From: CF-162 sp040882565
Lineage (GTDB): Bacteria; Chloroflexota; Dehalococcoidia; SM23-28-2; RBG-16-64-32
Assembly (NCBI GenBank): GCA_040882565.1
Contig: JBBEAZ010000024.1
Location: 124,001 to 188,000 of the forward strand
Length of the DNA stretch: 64,000 bases
Direction of reading: 5' to 3'
In this document: positions 41,033 to 49,502 of the stretch, one piece after another
Layout of the letters: each line of letters begins with the position of its first letter
How positions within the stretch are numbered: the first letter of the stretch is position 1
The notes under the pieces: generated by a model
Database searches by the model: none
Seen by the model: the letters and a program-made list of their open reading frames with translations, nothing else
What the model was told of the DNA's origin: nothing
Made by a program: the position numbers and the translations under genes

Positions 41033-42118
41033 CTATGAAACTCCATGTGCAACAGCGCCTTCGCTCGCGCCCTCTACGTGTTCCTTGTGCTCCTCGTGCC
41101 CGTTCCCGTGGTGCGTAACGGCCGAGACGCCGAAGACCAGCGTCAGCATCGCGAATATGAACGCCTGGATCACGCCGACGAACAGCTCGAGGCCGTAGAA
41201 CACCACGGTGATGAGCAAGGGCGTCATGAACGTGAACATGAGGATCACGACCTCGCCGGCAAACATGTTGCCGAAAAGGCGCGCCGTGAAGCTCAGCAGC
41301 CGCACGATCTCCGAGACAAACTCGAGACCGCCGACGAACGCATCGATCATCCCCTCGAGGATCATTCCCGGATTCAGCTTGACGATGCCTCGCCCGATTC
41401 CTCCCAGCCGGATGAACTTGCTGCCGTACGTGAAGAGGCCAAGCGTGCTGATGCCCCAGGCCTCCACGAAAATCGCCGAGACGATGGCCAGCGCAAGCGT
41501 TGTGTTCAGGTCTGTGTTCGGGCCACGGAAGTACGGGAACAGTTCGCCGACGACCTTACCCTCGGCTATCGCTTCCTCGTAAAGCTCCTCGTGGTTTGGA
41601 TCATCGTCCTCGATCGCGTCTCCGCTCAGGGCGCCCGGGCCGGACAGCGGCACGTAGTTCACGTCGAACGGGCCGGCGGACCCCTTGTCCAGCACGAACC
41701 CGTGCTCTTCCTCGTGCACCTCGCCGATCACGTTGAAGACAGGCAAGAGCGAGAGCCAGTTGGAGGCCAGGACGAAGAAGAAGATCGTCGCCACCACCGG
41801 AAAGAACCGCCGGCCGTTCTTCTCGCCGGCAACGCCGACGACCAGGTTGTAGAAGGCTTCGACGATGCCCTCGACCGTGTTCTGGACGCCGCCGGGCACG
41901 AGGTCCCAGCGCCGCGTCGTCAGCAGCACCGTGATGATCATCGTCGCCACCACCAGCCACGACGTCAGCATCGTGTTCGTGATGTCGACAGGCCCGACGG
42001 TCGCAATCGTCTCAGGCTTGATCGAAATGTGAGGGGTCGGCCCGCGGAGGAAGACGAAGCCAACAAGCGTCACAGCGATCGCCAGGACGGCGAAAATGAG
42101 GAGGTTACGCTTGTTCAT
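41033..42118 (-). CDS. atpB: ATP synthase F0 a subunit
   Basis: A 361-residue membrane subunit. The stator arginine is in FTARLFGNMFAGEVVILMF at about residue 279 and the aqueous half-channel helix is near FYGLELFVGVIQAFIFAML. The exposed segment between helices (residues about 140-210, rich in Asp and Glu) is longer than in E. coli, and the C-terminus has a His/Glu-rich tail (HHGNGHEEHKEH). It overlaps atpI by 14 bp. Confidence 0.93.
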   Translation of the reverse strand: MNKRNLLIFAVLAIAVTLVGFVFLRGPTPHISIKPETIATVGPVDITNTMLTSWLVVATMIITVLLTTRRWDLVPGGVQNTVEGIVEAFYNLVVGVAGEKNGRRFFPVVATIFFFVLASNWLSLLPVFNVIGEVHEEEHGFVLDKGSAGPFDVNYVPLSGPGALSGDAIEDDDPNHEELYEEAIAEGKVVGELFPYFRGPNTDLNTTLALAIVSAIFVEAWGISTLGLFTYGSKFIRLGGIGRGIVKLNPGMILEGMIDAFVGGLEFVSEIVRLLSFTARLFGNMFAGEVVILMFTFMTPLLITVVFYGLELFVGVIQAFIFAMLTLVFGVSAVTHHGNGHEEHKEHVEGASEGAVAHGVS

Positions 42119-42383
42119 CGGTTCCTGTCGTCTCCGTAGTCACCGCTATTGCCTGCATCAGCAGCTTGTATCCCCCAAGAAAGGCCGTCGCCAGGCCGAT
42201 GATGAGACCGGCCATCGTTAGCAACGGGTCGGTGTTTAGCCATCCGTCCGCGAGCACTCCCAGCACGATACCACCGACTATGCAGAAGGCCAAATACCAT
42301 CCCAACCCCAACAATCTGACGGCCCGGGGAAGCCGCTGCATCATGCCTTGATCAGGCTCGTGGGTGTGCGGTTTTTCTCGCAT
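42105..42383 (-). CDS. atpI: AtpI/AtpZ-type small membrane protein
   Basis: A 92-residue protein with two membrane helices (LGWYLAFCIVGGIVLGVLAD and MAGLIIGLATAFLGGYKLLM), as in the AtpI/AtpZ group at the head of atp operons, linked to c-ring assembly or Mg2+/Ca2+ supply. The ATG at 42383 is preferred; a GTG at 42398 is the alternative. It is the first gene of the operon. Confidence 0.85.
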   Translation of the reverse strand: MREKPHTHEPDQGMMQRLPRAVRLLGLGWYLAFCIVGGIVLGVLADGWLNTDPLLTMAGLIIGLATAFLGGYKLLMQAIAVTTETTGTDEQA

Positions 42384-42435
42384 TGAGAAGAATATCACAA
42401 AGTTTCGCTAGGGCAAACAAAGGCTGCTTTCGCGT

Positions 42436-42495
42436 TTGAACACTTGAACAACGAAACAACGCCGCAACCTTTGTTCCCTTGTTCAAACTGTTCAA
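42436..42495. repeat. Imperfect inverted repeat upstream of the atp operon
   Basis: TTGAACACTTGAACAA (42436-42451) is almost the inverse of TTGTTCAAACTGTTCAA (42479-42495). It lies about 50-110 bp upstream of atpI, between the start of the operon and the BFN terminator. It could be an operator or a cruciform-forming site. Confidence 0.55.
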
Positions 42496-42514
42496 GTTCG
42501 CGCACCCCCGGCCC

Positions 42515-42544
42515 ACAAAAAATCCAGGCCCCCCCGCCTGGATT
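42515..42544 (-). terminator. Rho-independent terminator of the BFN gene
   Basis: AATCCAGGC and GCCTGGATT pair around six C, followed on the minus strand by TTTTTTG. It begins about 20 nt after the BFN stop. Confidence 0.85.
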
Positions 42545-42562
42545 ACCGCCGCCTTACCGCTC

Positions 42563-43102
42563 CTAGCTCTTCTTCCCGAAGTCCTCCAGGTCCAACCCCT
42601 CGATCACGTCGCGGAAAGGACTGAGCTTCTTCAGTTCTTCTTCCGATACTTCTGTCGTTTCTTCCGTCCCATCGGTGACGCCTTCGAGACCGCCGCCCTC
42701 TTCGTCGAGCCGTACGCCCGCCTTCTCCAAGACCGCCTCGTCCGCGAAGATCGGCACCTCTGCCCGTACCGCCAGCGCGATCGCGTCACTCGGCCGCGAG
42801 TCGATGTCCAGCGTGCGCCCGTCGACCTGCACGACGATTCGCGCGAAGAAGGTGTCGTTGGAGAGATCGCTGACGACGATGTGCTCGATCGTTCCGCCCA
42901 GCTGGTCGATGATCCCCCGCAGGAGATCATGGGTGAGCGGCCGGGCGACCTGCACATCCTGCAGGCGGACCGCGATCGCATCGGCCTCTGCCGGCCCGAT
43001 CCAGATGGGCAAGTAGCGATCCGAGTCCTTCTCCTTCAAGATGACCACGCGCTGGTAATTCATGAGGCTGACGCGGATGCTTTCGATGGTCATCTCGACC
43101 AC
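42563..43102 (-). CDS. Bifunctional nuclease family (BFN/DUF151) protein
   Basis: About 179 residues. The BFN domain is clear: YQRVVILKEKDSDRYLPIWI, GPAEADAIAVRLQDVQVARP, LTHDLLRGIIDQLGG and VDGRTLDIDSRPSDAIALAV. An acidic linker and a short Lys/Leu C-terminal helix (EEELKKLSPFRDVIEGLDLE) follow. Plant and bacterial members have nuclease activity in vitro, but the cell role is uncertain. Start: GTG at 43102 is 8 nt after GGAGG; ATG 43093 and TTG 43117 are alternatives. Confidence 0.92.
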   Translation of the reverse strand: MVEMTIESIRVSLMNYQRVVILKEKDSDRYLPIWIGPAEADAIAVRLQDVQVARPLTHDLLRGIIDQLGGTIEHIVVSDLSNDTFFARIVVQVDGRTLDIDSRPSDAIALAVRAEVPIFADEAVLEKAGVRLDEEGGGLEGVTDGTEETTEVSEEELKKLSPFRDVIEGLDLEDFGKKS

Positions 43103-43159
43103 TACTGCCACCTCCAATATCTAGGCAATTTCGATACTATCCCCCGTGGTACGTCACAA

Positions 43160-44503
43160 TCAAGTATGAACGCGCTCGCGTTCTCGTGTCGCGGCCTCGT
43201 CCTTGTCCTCCTCAGCCCGTCCCACGGTCTCGCTCAGGAACGCGATCCCCCCTACGATCGCAGCCAATAGAACCAGCACAATCGTGATGTCCAGCACGTC
43301 CGTGATCGCGCCCACGAGGAGCAGCGGGATCAGGGAGATGAAGTTTGCCGACACCACCTGCGTCGCGAAAATGCGGCCGCGCATCTCCGGCGGCGCTCGT
43401 TCGTGGAGCACCGTCTGCGCCGGCGCGTTCAGCAGCGCGTAGAAGAACCCCATCGGCGCAGCGAACGCCATCACCAGCGCCTGCAAAAGCGAGATTCGCA
43501 GGATCTGCGTGGGGTCCAACTCGTCCGGCCCCCTCTCCCAGAGGTTCTCGATCGGTTGCACGAGCGCTAGCAAGACCAGGCAGACCGCGATCCCCGTCAG
43601 GCCGATGACCACTGTCCGGTTCTTCCCGTAGCGCGTGAACGAGGAAAGGAAGCGCAAACCGACCAGCGCGCCGATTCCCGTCGGCGCGAAGACGAACGCC
43701 GCGCTGTCCGCCGGCACGTCCAGCACGTCCCGCATGTAGCGCGGGATCAGGATCGCGAACAGGAGCACCAGCGTGCTACTCAGGATCAGCTGCGAGAGAG
43801 CGATCGCCGAGCGGCGGTCCGAGGCCAGCGCCTTCCAGCTCTCCCGGAACTCCGCCTGGAAGCCGCCGAACATCGCGCCCTGCGGCAGCTCAACCTTCGA
43901 GGTGTCCTTCCAGACGTTCACCCGCGCCGCGAAGAACGCGGCGGCCACGAACATGACCGCCGCCGCCAGGAACATCCCGTCGGCGCCGACTCCCTTCAGT
44001 AGAACGGGCGCCACGAAGACGATGCCCAGCAGCTGTGATCCAGTCAGCGTGAAGTTGTAGAGGCTGTTCGCCTGCACCAGCTTGTCCCGGGAAACGATCG
44101 AGGGGATCAGGGAGACGACCGCCGGATTGAAGAACAGGCCTGCCGTCGCCACCGCGATGCTGATCCCGTAGATGGTCCATTCGTCACTGTGGAAGAAGAA
44201 GAACAGCATGCAGCCGCCGGCCCGCAGGAGGTTCGTCACGATCAGCACCGGTTCCTTGTTCACCCGGTCCAAAATGACGCCGACGATGAACCCCAGCGGG
44301 ATCGAAGGCAGGATGAAGCAGAAGACGAGGATACTCGTGTGGATCGATGAGTTCGTGATGTTGAGCACCACGACCAGCAGGCTGAACAACAGCGCGTTCT
44401 GGGCCGTCTGCGCGATGCCCTGGCTCAGCCAGAGGCTGAGGACCCGCCGGTCACCAAGCAGGGCCCTTGAGCGGACGACCTCGCGGACGTTCGGTTCGTA
44501 CAA
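43160..44503 (-). CDS. MFS transporter (multidrug-exporter-like)
   Basis: A 447-residue protein with twelve likely membrane helices. GFIVGVILDRVNKEPVLIVT is the loop 2-3 signature and PAVVSLIPSIVSRDKLVQAN is typical of the DHA3-type drug/macrolide exporters. The C-terminus is acidic and basic mixed and cytosolic. Substrate unknown. DUF951, pyrF follow upstream on the same strand with gaps of 3-4 bp, so these are one operon. Confidence 0.9.
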   Translation of the reverse strand: MYEPNVREVVRSRALLGDRRVLSLWLSQGIAQTAQNALLFSLLVVVLNITNSSIHTSILVFCFILPSIPLGFIVGVILDRVNKEPVLIVTNLLRAGGCMLFFFFHSDEWTIYGISIAVATAGLFFNPAVVSLIPSIVSRDKLVQANSLYNFTLTGSQLLGIVFVAPVLLKGVGADGMFLAAAVMFVAAAFFAARVNVWKDTSKVELPQGAMFGGFQAEFRESWKALASDRRSAIALSQLILSSTLVLLFAILIPRYMRDVLDVPADSAAFVFAPTGIGALVGLRFLSSFTRYGKNRTVVIGLTGIAVCLVLLALVQPIENLWERGPDELDPTQILRISLLQALVMAFAAPMGFFYALLNAPAQTVLHERAPPEMRGRIFATQVVSANFISLIPLLLVGAITDVLDITIVLVLLAAIVGGIAFLSETVGRAEEDKDEAATRERERVHT

Positions 44504-44506
44504 CGC

Positions 44507-44722
44507 CTAGCTCTCCGCCTGCACGTCGGCCTCGGGGCCGCGGGTCAGGAACGTCTTCAGGCGCTTCTCCAAGTCGCTACGCGCCAGCAGTACGCGCCGC
44601 TTGCAACTCAGGCAGCGCAGGCCGATGTCGGCTCCCAGGCGCACCACCTCCCAGTCGTAGCTTCCGCAGGGATGTTTTTTCCGGAGGCGCACCGTGTCGC
44701 CCAGGCGGATTTCGAGCACCAT
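44507..44722 (-). CDS. DUF951 family protein
   Basis: A 71-residue protein with the family signature VRLRKKHPCGSYDWEVVRLG and RCLSCKRRVLL; three cysteines may bind zinc. DUF951 proteins are small, widespread in Gram-positive and Chloroflexota genomes, and have no proven function. It sits between pyrF and the MFS gene in one operon. Confidence 0.92.
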   Translation of the reverse strand: MVLEIRLGDTVRLRKKHPCGSYDWEVVRLGADIGLRCLSCKRRVLLARSDLEKRLKTFLTRGPEADVQAES

Positions 44723-44726
44723 GCGG

Positions 44727-45536
44727 CTACCGCCCGGCGAGGAGCGCCTCGCGCATCGTGTTGATGCGGGTCCGCAGCCCCTGCGCAGCCCGTCGCGCGT
44801 TGCCGGCGTAGTCCCCGGCCCGCGACGCGTACACGACCGCCCGCGACGCAGCGATCAGAAATCCCTCGCCGCGCGCATCCGCGGCCGCTTGCACAGCTGC
44901 CTCTAGCTCCCCCTCTTGCGCGCCGACTCCCGGCACCAGGATCAACTGGTCGGGGCAGATCTCCCGGACCCGCTCGATTTGCTCCGGCCACGTCGCCCCG
45001 GCCACGAGTCCGACGTTCCCATGTTCGTTCCAGGCCCGCGCGCTCTCGGCTACCTTCTCGTAGAGCATGCCGCCCTCGGCCGTCCGCACGTCCTGCACGT
45101 CGGCGGCGCCCGGGTTCGAGCTCCGGCACCAGATCAACACGCCGCGCTCGGCGTAGTCGGCGAAGGGTTGCACAGCATCCCGGCCTCCGTACCCATTGAC
45201 CGTAGCCGCGTCGAAGTCATACACATCGAACAGCGCTTTTGCATAGAAGCGCGCGGTGTTCCCGATGTCCCCACGCTTGGCATCGGCGATGACAGGAATG
45301 CTGGCTGGGACGGCGCGCAGCGACTCCATCAGCGTTTGCATTCCCCCGGGGCCCAGCGCCTCGAAGAACGCCAGGTTCGGCTTGTAGGCGCACACGAGGT
45401 CCTTCGTCGCCTCAATGATCTCGGTCAGGAAGAACGCGACGTCTGGATGGGGCATTAACTCCGGGTCGGGGTCGAGGCCCACGCACAGGAAGGTGTGGTT
45501 CTTGTCCTGGGCCGCCCGGAGCTTTTCAACGAACAT
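44727..45536 (-). CDS. pyrF: Orotidine-5'-phosphate decarboxylase (type 2)
   Basis: A 269-residue TIM barrel that makes UMP from OMP, the last step of pyrimidine synthesis. The catalytic segment is DAKRGDIGNTA with Lys87 and Asp85/Asp90, and YKPNLAFFEALG, VPGVGAQ and ASRAVVYAS are as in the longer type 2 enzymes. It heads the pyrF-DUF951-MFS operon and is divergent from comB. Confidence 0.96.
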   Translation of the reverse strand: MFVEKLRAAQDKNHTFLCVGLDPDPELMPHPDVAFFLTEIIEATKDLVCAYKPNLAFFEALGPGGMQTLMESLRAVPASIPVIADAKRGDIGNTARFYAKALFDVYDFDAATVNGYGGRDAVQPFADYAERGVLIWCRSSNPGAADVQDVRTAEGGMLYEKVAESARAWNEHGNVGLVAGATWPEQIERVREICPDQLILVPGVGAQEGELEAAVQAAADARGEGFLIAASRAVVYASRAGDYAGNARRAAQGLRTRINTMREALLAGR

Positions 45537-45665
45537 GCGCGAGCCTGCTCCTTCGTCTTACTTCTGGGAGGCCGCTCTGGGGCGTTGTATTGTCCCGCTT
45601 CCCGTCCTATGGATCCGCCGGATGATGTCCAATGGCTTAGCGGCATAATATAGACCAGCATTCTC

Positions 45666-46421
45666 ATGGGTCAAGGAACGCGCATCGACGTCGCTATCCT
45701 CCCCGGACAGCGTTTTGATCCCGCCGCCAGTGTCTGCGTCATCGTCGACGTCCTGCGCGCTTCGTCCAGCATCGTCACGCTCCTCGACCGCGGCTGCGGG
45801 GCGGTCGTCGCTGCAGCCGACACCACCGAAGCTCGCCGGCTGCACAAGTCGCTGCCGGACCATCTGTTGTGCGGCGAAGAGCACGGCCTGCCGCCTGAGG
45901 GCTTCGCTTACGGGAACTCCCCTTCGGAGTTCTCCCGCCTCGAGCTCGCAGGCAAGTCCGTGATCCTCGCCACCTCCAACGGGACCCGCGTCCTGGCTGC
46001 GTTGGCTGCCGAGTCGCCTGCCGTTCTGGTCGGCTGTTTGCTCAACCGCATCGCCGTCGCCCGCGCTGCGATCGAGATCGCACAAGAGCGCCGCCTCGGC
46101 ATCACGGTCGTCTGCTCGGCGGCCTACGGCGGCGCCGTCTTCGTGCTGGAGGACGCCCTCGGCGCGGGAGCGATTGCCGACGCGGCCCTCAGCCTCGATC
46201 CATCCCTCGAAGCCACCGATGCGGCTCGCTTCGCCCGCGATGCGTTCAGTGTCGCCGCGACCGACATCACCGCGGCCGTCCGCTCCGCATACCACGCCCA
46301 GGAGCTGGTCGACACCGGCCTCGGTGAAGATGTCGCCTACTGCGCCCAACTCGACACCTCCGCCGTCGCGCCCATCCTCCAACGCGGCGAAGATGGCGTC
46401 CTGCGCCTCAGCGCGCGATGA
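45666..46421 (+). CDS. comB: 2-phosphosulfolactate phosphatase (ComB) family protein
   Basis: A 251-residue protein. DVLRASSSIVTLLDRG, GNSPSEF and ILATSNGTRVLAAL are the conserved stretches of ComB. The original enzyme acts in coenzyme M synthesis, but ComB homologues are common in bacteria without that pathway, so this specific substrate is unproven. AT-rich CATAATATA lies 14-20 nt upstream and may hold the -10 box. Confidence 0.88.
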   Translation: MGQGTRIDVAILPGQRFDPAASVCVIVDVLRASSSIVTLLDRGCGAVVAAADTTEARRLHKSLPDHLLCGEEHGLPPEGFAYGNSPSEFSRLELAGKSVILATSNGTRVLAALAAESPAVLVGCLLNRIAVARAAIEIAQERRLGITVVCSAAYGGAVFVLEDALGAGAIADAALSLDPSLEATDAARFARDAFSVAATDITAAVRSAYHAQELVDTGLGEDVAYCAQLDTSAVAPILQRGEDGVLRLSAR

Positions 46422-46545
46422 CGCTAGGAGCCCGACGAGTCACAAACGTGTCGTTGGAGGCCGCCGTCGACGACTCTGCACTGTGAGCGCTCACTACCCG
46501 GGGGTCAGGGCTCGGGCCCCGACCCACGGGTCGCGGCGGTTCGCC

Positions 46546-46573
46546 TTGCCCGAAAGTAGGTGGGTGCTATACT
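46546..46573 (+). promoter_or_regulatory. etfB: Promoter of etfBA, TTGCCC-16 nt-TATACT
   Basis: -35 TTGCCC at 46546-46551 and -10 TATACT at 46568-46573. It leaves a leader of about 70 nt, with the strong ribosome site AGGAGGAGG just before the ATG at 46653. Confidence 0.55.
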
Positions 46574-46652
46574 TATCCGCCGGGTGATAATTTTCACATA
46601 CTCGCGATCCTGAACGCCCCGCTTTAGTCGCTAACCAACCAGGAGGAGGCTC

Positions 46653-47444
46653 ATGCCCCACATCATCTGTTTCGCTAAACAGGTGCCGGACCCGGAGACG
46701 CCCGCCAGCCAGTTCAAGGTTGACGAGGGCGCCAAGAAGGTCATCCCGGCGCCGGGCATGCAGCCCGTCCCCAGCCAGTTCGACACCATCGGCGTCGAGG
46801 CTGCGCTCCGCATCAAGGACAAGATGCCGGACGCCATCATCACGGTCATTAGCGTTGGGCCTGACAGCTTCCGCGACACGATTAAGCATTGCCTGGCGAT
46901 GGGCGCCGACGAAGGCGTCCACATCAACGACCCGGCGCTCGCCGGCGCCGACCATTGGGCCACTGCGGAGGTGCTCGCTGCGGCCGTCAAGAAGCTCGGC
47001 GACTTCGACGTGATCATCGCCGGGCGGCAGTCGGTTGACTGGGACATGGGTGTCGTTGGCTCGACGGTCGCGGGGATCCTCGACGTGCCGGTGATCACGA
47101 TCGCCAAGCAGATCGACTTCGACGGGAGCAAGGTCACGGTCGAGCGGGTGCTGCTGGACGGCTTCGAGACTGTCGAAGCGCCGACGCCGTGCGTGGTCAC
47201 GGTCAGCAACGAGCTGGGGGAGCCGCGCTATCCGCAGCTGCGCCAGATCATGCTCGCCGCCAAGAAGGAAGTGAAGCCGTGGACGCTGGCGGACCTCGGG
47301 ATCGCCGCGCCGCAGAACCGCACCAACCTCGAAGCCCTCTTCGTCCCTGACACGTCGGTTGCCACCGAAGTGATCGAGGGCGACACCGCGCAGGAGAAGG
47401 CCGCCGCGCTGGCGGGCCGTCTGCGCGACGCCAAGCTGATCTAG
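46653..47444 (+). CDS. etfB: Electron transfer flavoprotein beta subunit
   Basis: A 263-residue EtfB. The start HIICFAKQVPDPETPASQFK, the segment FDVIIAGRQSVDWDMGVVGS with the DxG motif, and GFETVEAPTPCVVTVSNELG are diagnostic. With EtfA it accepts electrons from acyl-CoA dehydrogenases and passes them to the quinone pool. It has its own promoter and is followed after 15 bp by etfA. Confidence 0.96.
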   Translation: MPHIICFAKQVPDPETPASQFKVDEGAKKVIPAPGMQPVPSQFDTIGVEAALRIKDKMPDAIITVISVGPDSFRDTIKHCLAMGADEGVHINDPALAGADHWATAEVLAAAVKKLGDFDVIIAGRQSVDWDMGVVGSTVAGILDVPVITIAKQIDFDGSKVTVERVLLDGFETVEAPTPCVVTVSNELGEPRYPQLRQIMLAAKKEVKPWTLADLGIAAPQNRTNLEALFVPDTSVATEVIEGDTAQEKAAALAGRLRDAKLI

Positions 47445-47459
47445 ATATCGGAGAGAGTC

Positions 47460-48431
47460 ATGGCCAACGGTGTACTGATATTCGGAGAGACAACTGAAGA
47501 CGGCGCCCTCGCCGGCATCACCGCCGAGCTGAGCGGCGCCGCGACCCGCCTCGGCGGGCCCGTCACCTGCGCGCTCCTCGGCGCAGGCGTCGAAGGCGCA
47601 GCCGCCCAGGCCGGCCAGTACGGCGCGGCGAAGGTGATCGTCGTTGACGACCCGGTGCTGCAGGGATACCAGGGCGACGCGTATCTGCCGGTGGCGGAGC
47701 GGATCGCCCGCGAGGTGGACCCGGCGATCATCCTGTTCGGGCAGACGATGATGGGGCGCGACCTGGCGCCTCGGCTGGCGCAGCGGCTCGGGACAGCGGT
47801 GGCGATGGACTGCGTCGCGCTCGAGTTGCAGGGCGACAAGCTGCTGGCCGAGCGGCCGGCGTTCGGTGGGGCGGCACGGGCTCGGTACACCATCAACGCC
47901 ATGCCGCAGATGGCCACCGTCCGCGTCAAGGCCCTCGAGCCCGCCGCGGCTTCCGGCTCGGCCGAAGTCGTCAAGCAGGACGCCAACGTCTCCCCTGACC
48001 AGATCCGCGCCAAAGTCGTCAACCGCACCAAGGAACAGGCCGAAGGCATCCGCCTCGAGGACGCCAAGGTCGTCGTCAGCGGCGGGCGCGGGCTGGGCGG
48101 GCCGGAGGGGTTCCAGCCGCTCGAGGAGCTGGCGAAGGTGCTGGGCGGAGCGGTGGGCGCGAGCCGCGCCGTCTGCGACCTCGGCTGGTACCCCGTCGCC
48201 GCGCAGGTCGGCCTCACCGGCAAAGTCGTCACCCCCGACCTCTACATCGCCGTCGGCATCTCCGGCGCGAGCCAGCACATGGCGGGGATCTCGTCGGTGA
48301 AGAACATCGCTTCGATTAACAAGGACTCCGATGCGAGCATCTTCAAGGCCTCGCGGTGGGCGGTGGTGCACGACTGGAAGGAGTTCATCCCGGCGTTCAT
48401 TGAGGAAGTGAAGAAGGTCAAGGCCTCCTAG
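47460..48431 (+). CDS. etfA: Electron transfer flavoprotein alpha subunit
   Basis: A 323-residue EtfA. The FAD-binding C-terminal half has VVSGGRGLGGPEGFQPLEEL, GASRAVCDLGWYP, and LYIAVGISGASQHMAGISSV followed by IASINKDSDASIFK. The last 24 codons are repeated, with only synonymous changes, 1,418 bp downstream (49775-49849), so the end of this gene lies in a duplicated segment. Together with the thiolase it suggests acyl-CoA oxidation. Confidence 0.96.
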   Translation: MANGVLIFGETTEDGALAGITAELSGAATRLGGPVTCALLGAGVEGAAAQAGQYGAAKVIVVDDPVLQGYQGDAYLPVAERIAREVDPAIILFGQTMMGRDLAPRLAQRLGTAVAMDCVALELQGDKLLAERPAFGGAARARYTINAMPQMATVRVKALEPAAASGSAEVVKQDANVSPDQIRAKVVNRTKEQAEGIRLEDAKVVVSGGRGLGGPEGFQPLEELAKVLGGAVGASRAVCDLGWYPVAAQVGLTGKVVTPDLYIAVGISGASQHMAGISSVKNIASINKDSDASIFKASRWAVVHDWKEFIPAFIEEVKKVKAS

Positions 48432-48510
48432 TCCGTGCCCCCTTGCGGAACGCCGTGGTGGAACGCGTCGGAATTCGCGCGGTCGTAAGCCGAGCAGGCT
48501 AAACGCTCGA
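48357..48510 (+). repeat. Direct repeat, left copy: etfA 3' end plus 79 bp downstream
   Basis: 154 bp that recur at 49775-49928 with about four substitutions. In the coding part the changes are GTG/GTC, AAG/AAA and ATT/ATC, all third positions and synonymous. Confidence 0.95.
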
Positions 48511-48770
48511 GCAGCTGTGCAAGAAATCGCCGGGACCAAGAGCTCCTGGGATGTTCTCCTTCGCCTTCCAGACGACGCTGAGTTGGACCTTAGGAACCGA
48601 TTATTTATTGTATATACGCTTGACAAGCGAATGTCCCGAAATTTACGCTTGGCAAGCAGCCAAAGCGTAATCGCAGGGCGCAAGGATGATCGGGTACTGG
48701 AGCCGCAGACCGGCGCGAACTGCCAGGTCTGCGGCGTTTTCATCTCTGATCCAGAAAGGAGGGAGCGCCG
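48432..48770 (+). other. Gap between etfA and the TA operon
   Basis: This 339-bp stretch holds the non-coding part of the direct repeat (to 48510), an AT-rich promoter-like zone (TTATTTATTGTATATACGC), two operator-like palindromes and the TA ribosome site. An open frame through it (from GTG 48517) crosses the operators and is not accepted as a gene. Confidence 0.6.
48618..48657 (+). promoter_or_regulatory. Paired palindromic operators of the TA operon
   Basis: GCTTGACAAGC (48618-48628) and GCTTGGCAAGC (48647-48657), both within TACGCTTG(A/G)CAAGC, 29 bp apart centre to centre. Such paired sites upstream of TA genes are usual for autoregulation. Confidence 0.55.
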
Positions 48771-48929
48771 ATGGCCACGAGTGCTAAGAAGCAAGCACGA
48801 CCAGGTCACCCTCAGAAGGCCACAGTTCACACGAATGCCAACGGCCCCTCCCGTGATAAGGTCGAGAAGGTAACCAGGGTTGCCATCAAGACCTACGAGA
48901 AGGCCATGAAGGAGCTTGAAAAGCACTGA
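48771..48929 (+). CDS. Probable antitoxin of a Doc-type TA pair
   Basis: A 52-residue basic, lysine-rich protein (MATSAKKQARPGHPQKATVH at the start, KTYEKAMKELEKH at the end) with the strong ribosome site AAAGGAGGGAG. Its stop overlaps the ATG of the Fic/Doc gene (TGATG), the usual antitoxin-toxin coupling. Its C-terminal helix is suited to bind the toxin. It is not similar to Phd in any obvious way, so it may be a new antitoxin type. Confidence 0.7.
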   Translation: MATSAKKQARPGHPQKATVHTNANGPSRDKVEKVTRVAIKTYEKAMKELEKH

Positions 48930-49462
48930 TGCCGATCTGGTATCCAGATCGGGAAGACGTCGAAATCGTAGCAAGAGAGCTGGCGGCAATATGGTTTCCC
49001 AGAAAGAAATCTGAGCAGCCGGCTCTTTTTGGATTGGTTAAGGGACACGAGGGCAGGGCCGCGTTAGAATCTGCGCTGGGGATCGTTCAGCAGCCCTACT
49101 ACAGGCAACTGCATGACAAGGCCGGCGCTCTTCTTCGGTCTCTCATTAAGAACCACGCATTCGTTGACGGAAACAAGCGGATCGCCGTCATCACAACCAT
49201 CGACTTCCTATCAATGAATGGCCACATTCTGTACGCGACCGACGAGGAATTGGTCGATGAGGCTTTGCGGATCGCGAGGAGTGAGCCTGATACCCCTTGG
49301 AAAGACGTGGCGAGGTGGATTCGCGAACGGTGTTACTGTGCGCGTAGCAAGTCTCCACGCGTGAGAGCAAGGCTTCTCGCGCATCCCAAGGAGCTTCAGG
49401 ACCGATTGCTCAAGATGCGGAAGGTGCTCCAGGAAATCATGGAGGACGATACGGTCAAATAG
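48929..49462 (+). CDS. Fic/Doc-family toxin
   Basis: A 177-residue protein. The Fic motif reads HAFVDGNKR at residues 76-84: the Lys in place of the second Gly is the Doc form, which phosphorylates EF-Tu and stops translation rather than transferring AMP. FLSMNGH follows, as in Doc. The region after residue 125 is a basic helical extension not seen in short Doc proteins. It overlaps the small antitoxin gene. The pair lies between the two etfA-tail repeats and just outside the old end of the CRISPR array. Confidence 0.88.
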   Translation: MPIWYPDREDVEIVARELAAIWFPRKKSEQPALFGLVKGHEGRAALESALGIVQQPYYRQLHDKAGALLRSLIKNHAFVDGNKRIAVITTIDFLSMNGHILYATDEELVDEALRIARSEPDTPWKDVARWIRERCYCARSKSPRVRARLLAHPKELQDRLLKMRKVLQEIMEDDTVK

Positions 49463-49502
49463 GCCTACGCTAAGCGCCGCGAAATCGCGACGCGCCCGCG
49501 TC

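Noticed and set aside
46500..46526. GGGTC...GACCC inverted repeat after comB as a terminator
   Set aside because: The stem is short with a long GC loop and no T-run; too weak to call.
48517..48873. 118-residue frame upstream of the Doc toxin
   Set aside because: It covers the AT-rich promoter and the two operator palindromes and overlaps the better-supported antitoxin in another frame.
46494..48989. 831-residue open frame on the minus strand
   Set aside because: Antisense to etfB and etfA, both of which have clear family motifs; His/Arg/Leu-rich shadow.
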